Numbered from the stretch's first letter, positions 12,616 to 23,672 are shown. The stretch: DNA of 64,000 bases from Peromyscus leucopus (GCF_004664715.2 NC_051071.1:86876936-86940935); one strand, 5' to 3'. Notes: generated by a model not told the origin, from the letters alone. A program made the numbers and translations.

Positions 12616-13590
12616 TCATCCAGACCACTAAACAAGCTAGACATATACTCAAGAGTTTTCAAAAATTATATACATTCAACACAGTAATAATATTTATGTA
12701 TAAATGTGGAAGTCATGGACATTCTTTACTGTTTCTTTTATGCAGTTCTATATCTTCCAAATCCCAAGGGTTGAGCTAACTTTTAATTAGATTAATTGTA
12801 GATATATATTTCACTGTGGCTTTCTTGTACCGTTCACTCTGGTGGTATGGGAGGATGGAATATGACTTGTTCTGCTACCGAAGTTATGCCAGTTTATAGG
12901 TGCGTGCCAGGGGCTGACACTGTGCCACATTCAGGCTGTAAATGACATTGAACTTTTTCTTTTAGGCCAGTGACTATAGCTGATCTAATTGATATCTGAT
13001 CTCATTGAGAGCCAATTTGTGATGGAATATCTGAGTGGGAAGGACACCACAGGAGATTCTCTTCCTATGTCTTTTTACTCCTTTTCTTCATCATTATATT
13101 TCTACCTGAGATGTAGCAGGATTTATTCTGCCCATTGAGGCAATAGTACCCCCTTTCCCTGAATCATGTGACCCAGTATCTTCTGACAGAGAGTGTGGTC
13201 CCTCGTGTCTTTCCATTGTTAGGTCTGAAGGAAATTCCAATTCCCCAAACTGCAAAAGGCAGTTCATATATCCAGAAATGAGTTCAACCTGGACTATAGG
13301 ATGATTTCAGGCCATTGGCTAAAAGTCAGTGGTTCCTCAGGAACTTGTGAAGCTGGTTCTTCTCTATCAAAAGGAGTTATGTTGCTTACCTTTGGCAGAA
13401 GGAACATATGGCTACCTGTAGTGACTATTAGCATATCAAAGCTCATGCTGGCCTCCAGGCTCTCTCAGTACCACAAGTACCTGCTACACATTTTCAAAGT
13501 CCATGCTAGCATCCTATACCTTCTTACCTGCTTGTACCCCAAACTCCTTCCAGCTCTCAGGGCTTCCCTCCTCCAGCTACTCATTCCCCT
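12616..13590. other. Unassigned DNA
   Basis: No repeat family or gene recognised. The plus-strand frame at 13301-13618 runs into the LTR to its right and has no domain. Confidence 0.45.
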
Positions 13591-13596
13591 TCTTAT

Positions 13597-14594
13597 GGTG
13601 ATATTTTATTTGTACTGAAATGTGATTTTATTTGCATGTTAATAAATAAAGATGCCTGGGGGTTAGAGCTAATAGCAAGCCATAGCAGAAACTGGGTGGT
13701 GGTGGTACATGCCTTTAATCCCAGCACTTAGGAGGCAGAGCTAGGCAGAGATCTCTGTGTGTTCAAGGATACAGCCAGCATTGAGACACAGGCCTTTAAT
13801 CTCAATACCAACCATAGAAGACCTGGAGGTCTGTATAGATGGGCAGTGATGAGGAAGTCATGTGGTTGGGTTTACAACCAATGAGAAGGCAGAACAGAAA
13901 GTCAATAAAAAGACATACACACAGGAAGTAGGTCTCTTGGCTGAAGAGGACAGCAGCAGCAGTGAAGGGTAAGGTTTTTAGCTCTTAGCTCTGACCTCTT
14001 GGGCTTTCATCTCTGCATTGGCTCTGTGTTTCTTATTTAAATAGATGGTTACATCTATGTAGCTAGAGTTTTTCTGCCTTGCCCACAGTCAGGACAAATC
14101 TTTGTCACTCGCCAGTCCCAGAGCCGCTCAGACCCAACCAAGTAAACACAGAGACTTATATTGCTTAGAAACTGTACGGCCATGGCAGGCTTCTTGATAA
14201 TTGTCCTTATAGCTTAAATTAATCCATTTTCACAAATCTATACCCTGCCATGTGGCACGTGGCTCATGGCTTACCGGCATCTTTTCATGCTGCTTGTCAT
14301 GGTGGCAGCTGGCAGTGACTCCTTCTGCCTTCCTGTTCTTTTATTTCTCCTCTTTGTTAGTCCTGCCTATACTTCCTGCCTAGCCACTGGCCAATCAGGT
14401 TTTATTTATTGACCAATCAGAGCAACTTGACATACAGACCATCCCACAGCACAGCCAAGTGCAGACCATCTCAGACACCTGCACTCAGGCCTGTGGTCCT
14501 AATCATCCTCTATGTGGACCTGCTGGGTAAAGCCACAAGGAACCCGAGAATGGGCTCCCACAGGACATACAGAACACCCCACAGCACATCTACA
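13597..14594 (+). mobile_element. Solo LTR, family A copy 1, interrupted by another LTR
   Basis: The LTR of family A (also at 15747, 45358 and 51241) begins with 'ggtgatattttatttgtact', contains a B1-like segment at about 13700-13810, an ETS-like 'acacaggaagtagg', and a TATA-like 'caataaaaagac' (13904-13915). It should end in 'ttacatctaca', but a second LTR sits before the last two bases (14058-14586). Flanks of 6 bp, 'tcttat' at 13591-13596 and 14595-14600, are a target-site duplication, which suits a class II (ERVK-type) integrase. The first three bases of the family consensus are absent or merged with the duplication. No internal retroviral genes are present, so this is a solo LTR. Confidence 0.75.
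14058..14586 (+). mobile_element. ERVK-like LTR, family B, nested in family A LTR
   Basis: It starts with TG and ends with CA ('tgtagctagag' to 'cccacagca') and is flanked by 'catcta' at 14052-14057 and 14587-14592, a 6-bp target-site duplication of family A sequence. Inside are CCAAT-type motifs, 'ggccaatcaggt' and 'accaatcagag', typical of rodent ERVK-like LTRs. A block 'gacatacaga' followed by 'cccacagcac' occurs twice (about 14429-14453 and 14563-14587), so the 3' part may contain a duplication. No retroviral genes are present. Confidence 0.75.
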
Positions 14595-14600
14595 TCTTAT

Positions 14601-15746
14601 AACCCTGCTATTCTCTCTCTCTCCCTCTTTCTTCCTTGCTCTCATTCTCCTCTTCTATTTCTCTCACTATATTTTCTCTGTTCTCTGTCCTCTGCTATTG
14701 TCTCTTCTTGTAGACAGCCACATCCATGTCCATTCTGCTGGCCATGTTCAGTCTACTTCTTTTTCTCCCTGCTCTGGACTCTTCCAGATGCCTCTGGCTG
14801 TTCTCTCTCTCATATCTACTGTTAAAAAAAAACATACCTCCCCCTAACCATACCACAGAGCAGTCATGTCATCAGTTTGTACGCCATTTCACTTAGCTAA
14901 GACAAAGCTGGACTTGTTGGGAAGGAATTTCCAATGGGAAACAAAAAGAAAAAACAATCAAAACAGGCATTCAGAAATGGCCATGCTTTAAAGCCCAGCT
15001 GCCTAACTCCATCCTGAAACCCGATCTTGGTGCACACAGCACCCACACAAGTTCTGTGCTGTTGATGGGAGCCTGTAGGAAATGCAAGGAGCTTGGCAAC
15101 TCTTGACTGTTCTGTTTTGTTACTGTGTGTTTTGCCCTCTTAGGAATTTATGTTTTCATAAGAGAAAACATAATGAAAGGGCCCCATCTCTGATATTAAT
15201 GAACAATTGGGTAGCATGACAATGACCAGCTCTATGCTAAGGGCTTCAGGGAATCTGGCAAGGAGTCTGCTGGAAAAGAGCAATTTTTAAATGAGGAAAT
15301 CCCATTAAAACACATTTTTATTCCACACTTGTTTAATAGTAACATTTGACTCGTATATAGAAACATTAGACCAATCAATTTTAAATGATATTCAGTTTCT
15401 CCTAACTAAATTCCTAATAAAGGATGACCTAAAAGGAATCATGTCCAGGGGGCTTAGTGTTTCTGACCTTGACTGACAGCTGGACAAGCTACTCAGATGT
15501 AAGGCTGTTTTCTTCTTTCTTTTGTACTCTTTCTACTTGATTTCTAGTCTCTGGATTGCCTCTTGGGTCATGAAGGCATTCTATACCCTTCATCTATACA
15601 GTGTACCCCCTCAAGTTCTACCTAGGAGCTTGTGTCTTTTTCCTAGCTGTTATTCAGAAGATATCCAGGACCCAGGATTCCTAGGAAGTTAGTTTGGTCC
15701 TCAGAATCAATCCTGGGTTTTGTAGATTTTGTTGACAATGTGCTTC
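14601..15746. other. Unassigned DNA, pyrimidine-rich at left
   Basis: 14605-14820 is CT-rich and may be a further retroviral relic, but I cannot name it; the frames at 14409-14847 run through it and the LTR. 14900-15740 shows no gene. A perfect hairpin lies at 15148-15173 and the left target-site duplication of the next LTR lies at 15741-15746. Confidence 0.45.
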
Positions 15747-16215
15747 TATGGTGATATTTTATTTATACTGAAATGTGATTTTATTTGTATGTTAATAAAT
15801 AAAGTTGCCTAGGGGTCAGAGCTAATAGCAAGCCATAGCAGAAGCCAGGTGGTGGTGATGCACACCTTTAATCCCAATCACATGACAGCCAGATCTCTGT
15901 GTGTTCAAGGATACAGCCAGCATGGAGACACATGCCTTTAATCTCAATACCAACCACAGAAGACCTGGAGGTCTGTATAGACTGGCAGCAACGAGGAGGT
16001 CATGTGGTTGGGTTTACAACCAATGAGAAGGCAGAACAGAAAGTCAATAAAAAGACAGACACACAGGAAGTAGGTCTCTTTCTGAGGGGAAGGATGACAG
16101 CGGTAGCAAAGGGTAAGAAAGGGTTTTTAGCTCTTAGCTACCGCTCTGACCTCTTGGGGTTTTAACTCTGCATTTGGCTCTGTGTTTCTTATTTAATAAG
16201 ACTGTTACATCTACA
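15747..16215 (+). mobile_element. Solo LTR, family A copy 2
   Basis: A complete copy from 'tatggtgatattttatttat' to 'gttacatctaca', flanked by a perfect 6-bp duplication 'tgcttc' at 15741-15746 and 16216-16221. It carries the B1-like 'cacctttaatcccaatcaca' segment in shortened form, the ETS-like 'acacaggaagtagg' and a TATA-like 'caataaaaagac' (16045-16056). It has its own target duplication, so it is not the 3' partner LTR of copy 1, 1.2 kb upstream. Confidence 0.85.
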
Positions 16216-16221
16216 TGCTTC

Positions 16222-17879
16222 CCACCTGGGATTACAGTTGGCTTGACACATTTACTTCAAATGACCCTTTGGCATAGTCTCAGCAGACACCCTGGAGATG
16301 AAGGAGAGACATCACTTCCTAGAGATCTGTGGGAGCCTTGTTAGCCTCCTCCTCTGGTGAGAATAAGGGGTCTGCCACTGGTTTCAGAATTTATCTCTTC
16401 TTAAAGTTATTTCAGGGTATAGGAAAGTTGTGTCCCAACCCAACTAACCCTCAGGGGGATTATAACACAGCCAGAATCTAGTGAGTAGCCAAGTGTTTTC
16501 TAGTTCAACTTGTATTCCCATGTCACAGATTTCTGTCTATATCCCATCAGGCTTCAGCAAGGCCCTTCTCTTTCTGCAGGAAAGACTGTGGTCTGTGGTA
16601 GTGGATGCAACTCTTCCTTCATCCCAATTGCCGTCTCCATGACAACCTTCCCCTCTTTCTGTGCTTCCAATAGCCTAAGAACCCCATACATCACACTTAC
16701 TGTTGAGGTGGTGTCAAATGGAGGAAATAGAGACATGGATGTGAAGGCCAAAGGCCTTGGGCACAAGGATGGAGTGTGTCTTCATCTTTCAGACAGGGGG
16801 ACTGCCCAACAACCACCCTGCATTCAATTTTGTATCACCTTGGGCCCAAATTGCTGTGGTAACATTTGTTATATCCTGAGGTAGGCGCCCAATATAATAG
16901 CCCTCTTGCCTTTTTGAAATGTCACAGCCTTGAATCATACCTGCTGACACTTGTCTTCTGGAGACTTTTAGGCTGCAAAATGTGTGCAGACTTCATTTTG
17001 GTTAATTTCATCGTTTTGCAGCTCTCAACTGAAACAGCCCATCGGCTGTCACTTGCCGGTGTAAGAGAGTGCCATTACCACATGCAAGGCCTTGTGGGTT
17101 GATGAAGGTCATTTGTCCCCACCAATCAGAAAACAGGCCTCGTGAGTGAGTGCATTCTACACACATATTTTTTTTTTAAAGGAAATGGCAAAAGAGGTTA
17201 TCCCCGCCCCTCCCCAAGAACTTAATTTAATTCATTAAAGGACTGAGGCTTCTCCTGACAGAAAAATCAATTTTCTAGTGGGACCTTAGCAGATTCATTT
17301 TTTTCCCCCATGCCTGAAGGCAACAGAGAGGAAACACCTATTAATGCCCATCCAGACTTTCGTCTGGGGTGTTTGTCAACCTGAGACTGTAACCTGGACA
17401 TCCCTAAAGGCAAAAAAAATCTCATGACAGTTTCTAAACAATCAAAAACACAAGACTTCAATAAAGCGGAGAGTGCCGAATACCCAGAACCATAAGCTGT
17501 CCATTTGAAATTGGCTTTGTGTATATGTGACAGTGGATGGGTTTGGGGAGGGGAGGCCACATCAGGAACCTCTCTTCCTCTGTGTTCTCTTTCTTGGGGT
17601 ATGATTCTGAGAACTCTAAAAGGGTGTCAAGACCTTTCATTATACTTAGCATTTCTCTAGATGCCTGACTAGAGGGCACTCATGTAAATATGCATATTTA
17701 TACATATCGAGGAACAAAGGCTTAGGCTAACGAAGGAAGGCTGGGCAGAGGCCGAGGCAGTGGCAGCACATACACCACTGTGTGGGTCTTGGTGAAGAAA
17801 CACAGGACGGGGAGCCTTGTATTACTGACGCTCCACTCAGCCATCACCCAGAGGATCTGTGACCAGCACTCACTCATGT
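16222..17879. other. Unassigned, unique DNA upstream of CpG island
   Basis: No interspersed repeat recognised. Plus-strand frame 16510-16884 (124 codons) overlaps a minus-strand frame over the same bases and has no domain. The area immediately left of the CpG island could contain enhancer or upstream promoter sequence, but I see no decisive site. Confidence 0.5.
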
Positions 17880-18723
17880 TGCCCTTCGGTGGAAAGGAAC
17901 TCTGCCAACTGTGGAGGGCGCAGGCTGGCAGGCGGTGTCTGGTGGGGCACCCAGCAGGGCTCCGGAGGGAGGTGAAGCTGGCGTGCAGGGCGGGGCTCCC
18001 GCCATCCCATCAGTGCCGCTCGGGTCCTCTGAAGCCGCCAGCTGCCAACTGAAACCCGAAACCCGGCAGCGTCTGCAGGCTGGCCCCGCTCAGTTGTTCC
18101 AGCCTCTTGTACTGTATATTTACACATTCGCACACAATCACTCTTTCTAACTTCAGGACTCTTTTGCGCAACTGCTAGGATTTCTCAAGTGCATGTGGCA
18201 ACTCAGCCCCGGTGAAAGAAAGCCCGTGGGTCTCGGGAGAAGATCGCAGGCTGGCGGGGGCCCCCCAGGCTCCGGAGGGGACAGGACTAGAGCAAGACAG
18301 CGACGGCTGGGGGATTCCCCCCAACTTTCCGCGCAGCTGCGGCTGGCTCTGCGGCCACCCGGGGCTTCCTCCTCCAAGAGCAGCGCGCAGGCCAGGCGAA
18401 TGGGGCTCTGCGCTTGCCCTGGCCGTGGGAAGTGAAGGGCACCCCGCCGGCCTGAACTCATCTGGCCGGTCCTAGGAGCCTGGGACTTCGGAGGAGCAGT
18501 CGCCATCCCGCATAGGTCCCTCGTCCCCAGCAGGGTAGGTGATGTGACTGCTGCGGGAGGTGGAGGAACCATTCAGAGGGCGGGTAACAGCTTCAGGCTA
18601 CAGGGACAGGGAGGTGGGGGCTGCTGCGAGCCAGGGGCAGCGCCGGGACCTACGCTGTTTCAGTGCGCGTGTGCCTGTGTGTGTGTGAGCCTGTGTGCTT
18701 GAGTGTGTGCATGCGCGCGCGCG

Positions 18724-18725
<2 letters not shown>
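17880..18725. promoter_or_regulatory. CpG island, probable promoter/first-exon region
   Basis: I count about 50 CpG dinucleotides in this ~845-bp span, in a window otherwise almost free of CpG clusters, with high G+C throughout. A GC box-like 'agggcggggctcc' lies near 17988 and another 'agggcggg' near 18577. A donor-like 'caggg|taggt' context lies at 18530-18540 on the plus strand and a 'gcgtaggtcc' context near 18645-18655 on the minus strand, so direction is not resolved. Overlapping open frames exist on both strands (for example 18153-18572 minus, 139 codons; 18193-18475 plus) but none has a recognised protein motif. In mammals such islands usually mark gene promoters and often hold a non-coding first exon, so coding exons may lie outside this window. 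Confidence 0.7.

Positions 18726-18772
<47 letters not shown>
18703..18772. repeat. Alternating GC/GT tract, Z-DNA prone
   Basis: From 18703 the sequence alternates purine and pyrimidine as gtgtgtgcat, then GC units to 18724, then 24 TG units to 18772, with one phase break at 18724/18725. It directly borders the CpG island. The frames across it are artefacts. Confidence 0.9.
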
Positions 18773-18773
<1 letters not shown>

Positions 18774-20054
18774 CCGCACGCAACACAAGCAGGCAGGCAT
18801 CCTGTGTTTCTGACTTGCAAAACAGATGCAATTAGTACAGCTCTTTCTTTGGCAATCCACCTTCTCCTTTCCTCCGGTGGTGGTTTAGCCAGTCGAAGAG
18901 TTGCCTAGACAACTGGCCTGTGGAGGTAGATTTCAATATATATTGTGTTTCCAAAAAGCGATAGAGACTCTTCAGTGATTTTAAAGACACACAGATGGGT
19001 TTAGAGTTTTTGAACGAGTAGTTCTTTTTTTTTCCCCCGGGGAAGTATCCATCTACTTTTAAAAAGAAGCATGCAGTACGTTCTCATTAAGAAAACAAAT
19101 AAAAATAAAAAAAAAACAAAAAACAGGAAACAACTTCAGTAGCGTTTCTTGTGTCAGCCCTCAAAGATTGTTACTCCGAGTCCCTCAGAGATGCTGGGTT
19201 GTCCAATACTGTCTCATAAAAGAGACCCTGGCTCTGTTGTCATCTGTTCGAGTTCATCCGAACCTCTCAAGTTGTTCTTGTTTTCATCGTATTACTCATC
19301 GTATTTTATATTGCATCTGTTTTAGCCTTCCAAGACACCGTTGTTTCATCCCATTCTTAAAAAAGGAAGTGAGTAAATCAGGCTAGGTACTGGAAATATA
19401 AACGTTGTCAAAGATTTGCTTATCTGTAAGTACAAAGTTTCATATTGTTGGGTCTACTAAATAAGACAAATTGATTGAAATCTGGGGATGTTTGCAGTGG
19501 CATTTAAAAGCTCTACTCAGTTTCTGGGAAGATGGACAGGCTGATTCAGTGCAGGCTCTTCCCCAGTTCTAATTAAGATCTCATGACTAGCTCTTGAGGG
19601 CAAGACATGGTATTAGTATTGAACTGGGCATCAACAGCATATAGGATTACTATATTAGAAAAAGCTAGGAAGCAAGTCTAAAGCTATCGAGGGCTTCTCA
19701 GTCCTCTTTTAAATTCCTGGGTACTTAATTCATCTTCTCTGAGGATACTTCTTAACTTTCAAGAGAACTCAACAGGAAAACTTCTCTTTCCATCTTTCCT
19801 GAGTGTCCAATCTCCAGAAAACACTTCAGAATTCTGTTCTCTCTTAGAGCCATAGTAAAGCTGTCAGAGACTTTGCCTTAGACATGGTGGAAGGTGGAGT
19901 CGTCAACTCTAAAACAAATAACATCATCCTATCACACAGAGGAGAAGAGTTCTTAGTGAAAGATCTTTCCAAGGGAACAGGGACAGACTCAAGTTTTGAG
20001 GTCCGGAATATATTGTTTTAGGTACATGGAAGTTAACACACCACAACAGGATAC

Positions 20055-20056
<2 letters not shown>
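18773..20056. other. Unassigned, unique DNA right of CpG island
   Basis: No repeat family recognised. An A-rich C-interrupted run lies at 19095-19125. Frame 19168-19386 has no motif. Confidence 0.5.

Positions 20057-20089
<33 letters not shown>
20057..20089. repeat. (GT)n microsatellite
   Basis: About 16 GT units. Confidence 0.97.
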
Positions 20090-20090
<1 letters not shown>

Positions 20091-20805
20091 CTCTTTCTGC
20101 ATGAGAAACTCAGGGTTCTTGACTTTCAGCCACATTGCTATCATTGCTTTTATTTCAACATCTGAGGGCTTTGATTTAACACATGGTGGTTTCTCTCTAA
20201 TAATTTTTTGGGCTTTATGTAAGGTGAGCATGAAGTATTTTAAAAAATACCAACCTGACTATGAGTGGGATAAAATTAAGTTCTTGAGAACAAACCCAAA
20301 ATCCACTGTAGAAACAAATAGTGATGTATCTTTCCAGACAAGAATGTAGTGAAAAAGGATGTTGGCTGAAATCTCCAGGGAAATTTGTTCAGTTTTTGCT
20401 TCAGATCATGATTGCTAAAGCTCTGATTGCTGTCCTGGGTGGTAGAATTATTTCTCATGTGACCCTGGACTCTCCTGGGTGGAGGGCAAGGGTGGGTCAG
20501 GCAGTGGGGGAGATGAGCAGCCGGGTACTGTGAGAGTCTAAGTGGTGTTTTCCAGCGGTGCCTGTAAGAGCTGTGCCGTGACCTACTGGCCCACTGAGGA
20601 GTGTTCTCTTTCTGGCTTCTGGCATCCTGGTTGGGTTCTCTGGCCTCAAGCAGGCACTGGTGGTGTCAGGTCCTGGCTGTGCTCCCTCATTTCCTGTTCT
20701 GAGTAGGAGCAGGGCTGAGGCATTCTCTCTTACCTGCAATCAGTTTCCTCTGGTATTTTCCGGTCAAAGGTGAAAAATGAATTTCCCTTGAATCCAACAT
20801 GTGTT
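20090..20805. other. Unassigned DNA
   Basis: No gene or repeat recognised. Frames at 19996-20349 and 20276-20739 overlap on opposite strands without a motif. Confidence 0.5.
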
Positions 20806-20822
20806 GGGCCGATTGTTTCTTT

Positions 20823-21012
20823 TTTTGTTGTTTGTTTGTTTTTGTTTTTTTGAGACAGGGTTTCTCTGTGTAGCTTTGCGCCTTTCCTGGGACTCACTTG
20901 GTAGCGCCTTTCCTGGGACTCACTTGGTAGCCCAGGCTGGCCTCCAGAGATCCGCCTGGCTCTGCCTGCCGAGTGCTGGGATTAAAGACATGCGCCACCA
21001 CCGCCCGGCTAA
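20823..21012 (-). repeat. Young B1 SINE with internal 26-bp duplication
   Basis: A minus-strand B1 with a T-rich tail at left, 'gagacagggtttctctgtgt' and 'gagtgctgggattaaagaca', ending in 'ccgcccggct'. Perfect 17-bp target-site duplications 'gggccgattgtttcttt' lie at 20806-20822 and 21013-21029. Positions 20878-20903 and 20904-20929 are an exact tandem duplication of 26 bp that starts 'gcgcctttcctggg'. Confidence 0.95.
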
Positions 21013-21036
21013 GGGCCGATTGTTTCTTTCTGCCCC

Positions 21037-21037
<1 letters not shown>

Positions 21038-21076
<39 letters not shown>

Positions 21077-21090
21077 CTTACTTACTTACT
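21038..21090. repeat. (ATTT)n passing to (ACTT)n
   Basis: Tetranucleotide array: about ten ATTT units followed by four ACTT-type units. Confidence 0.95.
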
Positions 21091-21251
21091 TTTTTTTTAT
21101 GAGAGGTGTATGTTTTGTAAACTGAGCTTGGCAGGTGAGGTGTTCTCAGCCTGGATGGCAGGGGAAGATTTGGCCACATGACTTGTCACATATGGATGCA
21201 GAAGAGTATGAGGGTCCTCAGACCCTCAAGCCTCTATTCTGTCACATTACA

Positions 21252-21410
21252 CTGAGAAGAAGGGGAGGGGGAGGGAAAGAGAGGGAGGGTGGGATTGAGG
21301 GAGAGAGGGAGGGACTGAGGGAGGGAGGGTAGGAGGGAGGAAGGGAGGAGGGAGTAAGTGAGGGATAGAGGGAGGGGGAGAGGGAGAGAGAGAAAGAAAG
21401 AGAAAGAGAA
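21252..21410. repeat. Purine-rich GGGA/GAGA tract
   Basis: About 160 bp in which nearly every base on the plus strand is A or G. Frames on the minus strand are Ser/Leu/Pro artefacts. Such tracts can form triplex DNA. Confidence 0.9.
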
Positions 21411-21784
21411 CCTTTTCTTTTAAAATAAAATAATGCAGGTTTACTTCTTAAAGCCATGGGAAAAGGGACTCAGATTTCTCCCAGATGGAGAAAGATATTT
21501 TAGAATACAGTTGTAAATGGACACCATAGCCATGAAGTCAGTGCTGAGTCTCATGTTAAATCTGACAAGGGTAGCTCGCTCATCTGTGCTCTGGGACTAA
21601 AACTTCACAAGATTCTGTTGGGATAAGCAGTGAAGTAAAAACACATTTGGAAGGAAAAGGATCAGGGTGTTGAAGACTCAAAGAATATTCATTTTTCAGA
21701 GATTTTCATGTTCATGTGTCCTTGAAGTAGCATCTGCCTCTACTAAAGTGACATTACGATGAACCTCTTTTAGTGGAGGTATTT
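21411..21784. other. Unassigned DNA
   Basis: No gene or repeat recognised. Confidence 0.45.
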
Positions 21785-21923
21785 TAAGAAAAGGTTTCTC
21801 TGTGTAGCCCTGGCTGTCATGGATCTCACTCTGTAGACCAGGCTGGCCTTGGAACTCCCAGAGATCCTCCTGCCTCTGCCTCCCCAGTGCTGGGTATTAA
21901 AGGCATATGCCACCATCATCCAC
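21785..21923 (-). repeat. B1 SINE, minus strand
   Basis: 'aaggtttctctgtgtagccc', 'accaggctggccttggaact' and 'gtgctgggtattaaaggcat' in B1 order. Moderately diverged, with a shortened A tail. Confidence 0.9.
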
Positions 21924-22104
21924 AATGAATCTTTATAAAACCTAAAATTGATGTGCAAATCCCTTGTTCTGCAGCCTTGGTTGGAGCCCAGTGAGCTAGA
22001 GTAGTAACTTGAAGTTCTTTGTATTTGTCTCTTTGCATGAGATGCTGGGATTGAAACTAAGCCTTTCAACATGTACTAAGTAAGTGCTTTACCAGTGACC
22101 CATT

Positions 22105-22108
<4 letters not shown>

Positions 22109-22155
<47 letters not shown>
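22109..22155. repeat. (GT)n microsatellite
   Basis: About 23 GT units, immediately left of an ERVK-like LTR. Confidence 0.97.
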
Positions 22156-22157
<2 letters not shown>

Positions 22158-22162
22158 TGTGT

Positions 22163-22508
22163 GTGAGTCAGACTTTTCTTTAGGCTGCCAGCTCACAAAT
22201 AATGACATAGAGACTTCTTACTAATTATTAAAGCTTGGCCATTAGCTTAGACTTGTCCCACTAACTCTTATAATTTAAATAAACCAATCCTTTTGATTTA
22301 TGTTCTTTTACATGTCTCAGTTACCTTTACTTTGTAATGCCCAAGCTGCTTGTTCTGAGTCTCCTGCCTGACATGTCCACCTTACTTCTTCCCAGCGTCC
22401 TCTGTGCCTGGAAATCCTGCCTAGCTATTGGCTGTTCAGATTTTTATTAAACCAATCAGAGTGACACATCTTCACAGTGTATAAAAAAAAGATTATTCCA
22501 CAACACAT
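22163..22508 (+). mobile_element. ERVK-like solo LTR, family C
   Basis: Starts near 'tgagtcagacttttctttag', carries 'aataatgacatagagacttc', 'tagctattggctgttcagat' and 'accaatcagagtgaca', and ends near 'ttccacaaca'. This layout is like a common rodent ERVK LTR and is related to family B by the CCAAT-type blocks. The 5' limit merges with the GT run, so no target duplication can be read. Confidence 0.6.
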
Positions 22509-22509
22509 A

Positions 22510-23520
22510 TATGTATATATGAATATATGTTTTAGCCATTCTTTGAGTATTTTATACAATGTAATTTGTTTCTACTTATCCCTATTATTCTCCCTAACTC
22601 ATCCCAGATACACTTCCTCCTCTTTACCCATCCCTAACTTCCTGTCATTAAAAAAAAATAATCCACTGGTTGAAATTTGTGCTGCCCTTATATTCATGAA
22701 TGTGGGGCCATCCACTGGATCATGAATGTTTGACTTACTAGGAACCTCCCTCTTAAAGAAAACTTCTTACCCCCCACCCCAGAAGCCATAAACTGTCCAT
22801 TGCAGCTTTTTGGTAAGATGTGGGGGCTTGTGAGACCCTTCGCCCTCCATGCTGCAATATTGACTGCTGTGATCTTGTGTAGAAAACCACATCTATGGTG
22901 AGTTCATGAGTGCAGCAGTTCTGTCACGTCCAGAAGACACTGGTTTGCTCCTGACCCCTGACTTCCGGTCCTTACAATCTCTTCAACCCTTCTGTCACTA
23001 GGATCCCTGAACCTTCTGGTAAGGGAGGTCACAGAGATGTTCCACTTGTGACTAAGCACTCCACTGACGTTTGTCCTCTGAACTGTGACCAGTTGTCAGT
23101 TTCTGCCTCAACCACTGCCCATTACACACAGACACTTCTTGGGTAAGTGCGAACAGCTGCATTCTTCTTGGGGTATAAAGATAGCAAATGTGGGCTCCCT
23201 CACCATGAATTCTTGGCCACATTTAGAAAGTGATTGGTTAGTCCCATAACATTTGTGCCATTATTACACCCATGGGCATGCCATGCTGGTTAGTATTGTA
23301 GATCATGTGACTGGCTAAGACTCTTGATTACTTTTTTGCCCCAGAAGCCCACATAGCACCTTCTAGTGCTATGAGAGCCAATCAGCAGGGAGAAAGATTC
23401 TTGGTTAAAATTTGGTTAATATTGGTATTCATTTTGACTTTCTCATGTACTTTGACCAAAGTGTGTAGTGTCTTCAGCAATCAGGTCTCACCATCAAGTT
23501 CCTGGAGGTCTCAGCTCTTT
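22510..23520 (-). mobile_element. LINE-1 3' untranslated fragment, ~1 kb, minus strand
   Basis: Contains 'gaatgtggggccatccactg', 'cagaagccataaactgtcca', 'gagttcatgagtgcagcagt', 'atgtccagaagacac'-like and 'gtgtagtgtcttcagcaatc' blocks in the order known from old rodent L1 (Lx-type) 3' regions. No ORF2 coding sequence can be followed. It abuts the family C LTR on the left. Confidence 0.7.
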
Positions 23521-23559
23521 TAAAATTGTATGCTGTTTATTTTCTTTCTTCCTTTTGAT

Positions 23560-23672
23560 TTGTTTTGATAGGGTCTTGCTAACTTGCCCAGGCTGGACTT
23601 GAACTTGTGATTTTCCTGCCTCTGACTCTGAAGTAGCTGGATTTGTAGGCCTGTGCTTCCAGGCTGGCTAAC
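23560..23672 (-). repeat. Old B1/PB1-like SINE
   Basis: 'agggtcttgctaacttgccc', 'aggctggacttgaacttgtg' and 'agtagctggatttgtaggcc' follow the minus-strand B1 order with high divergence. Confidence 0.7.

Noticed and set aside
13597..16215. A complete provirus with LTRs at 13597 and 15747
   Set aside because: Each LTR has its own target duplication and the region between has no gag-pol or env frames.
16510..16884. 124-codon open frame on the plus strand upstream of the CpG island
   Set aside because: No domain or biased composition. An opposite-strand frame covers the same bases.
18153..18572. 139-codon minus-strand frame inside the CpG island
   Set aside because: GC-rich DNA has few stops by chance, the frame is Pro/Arg/Ser-rich without a motif, and the plus-strand frames are equally long.
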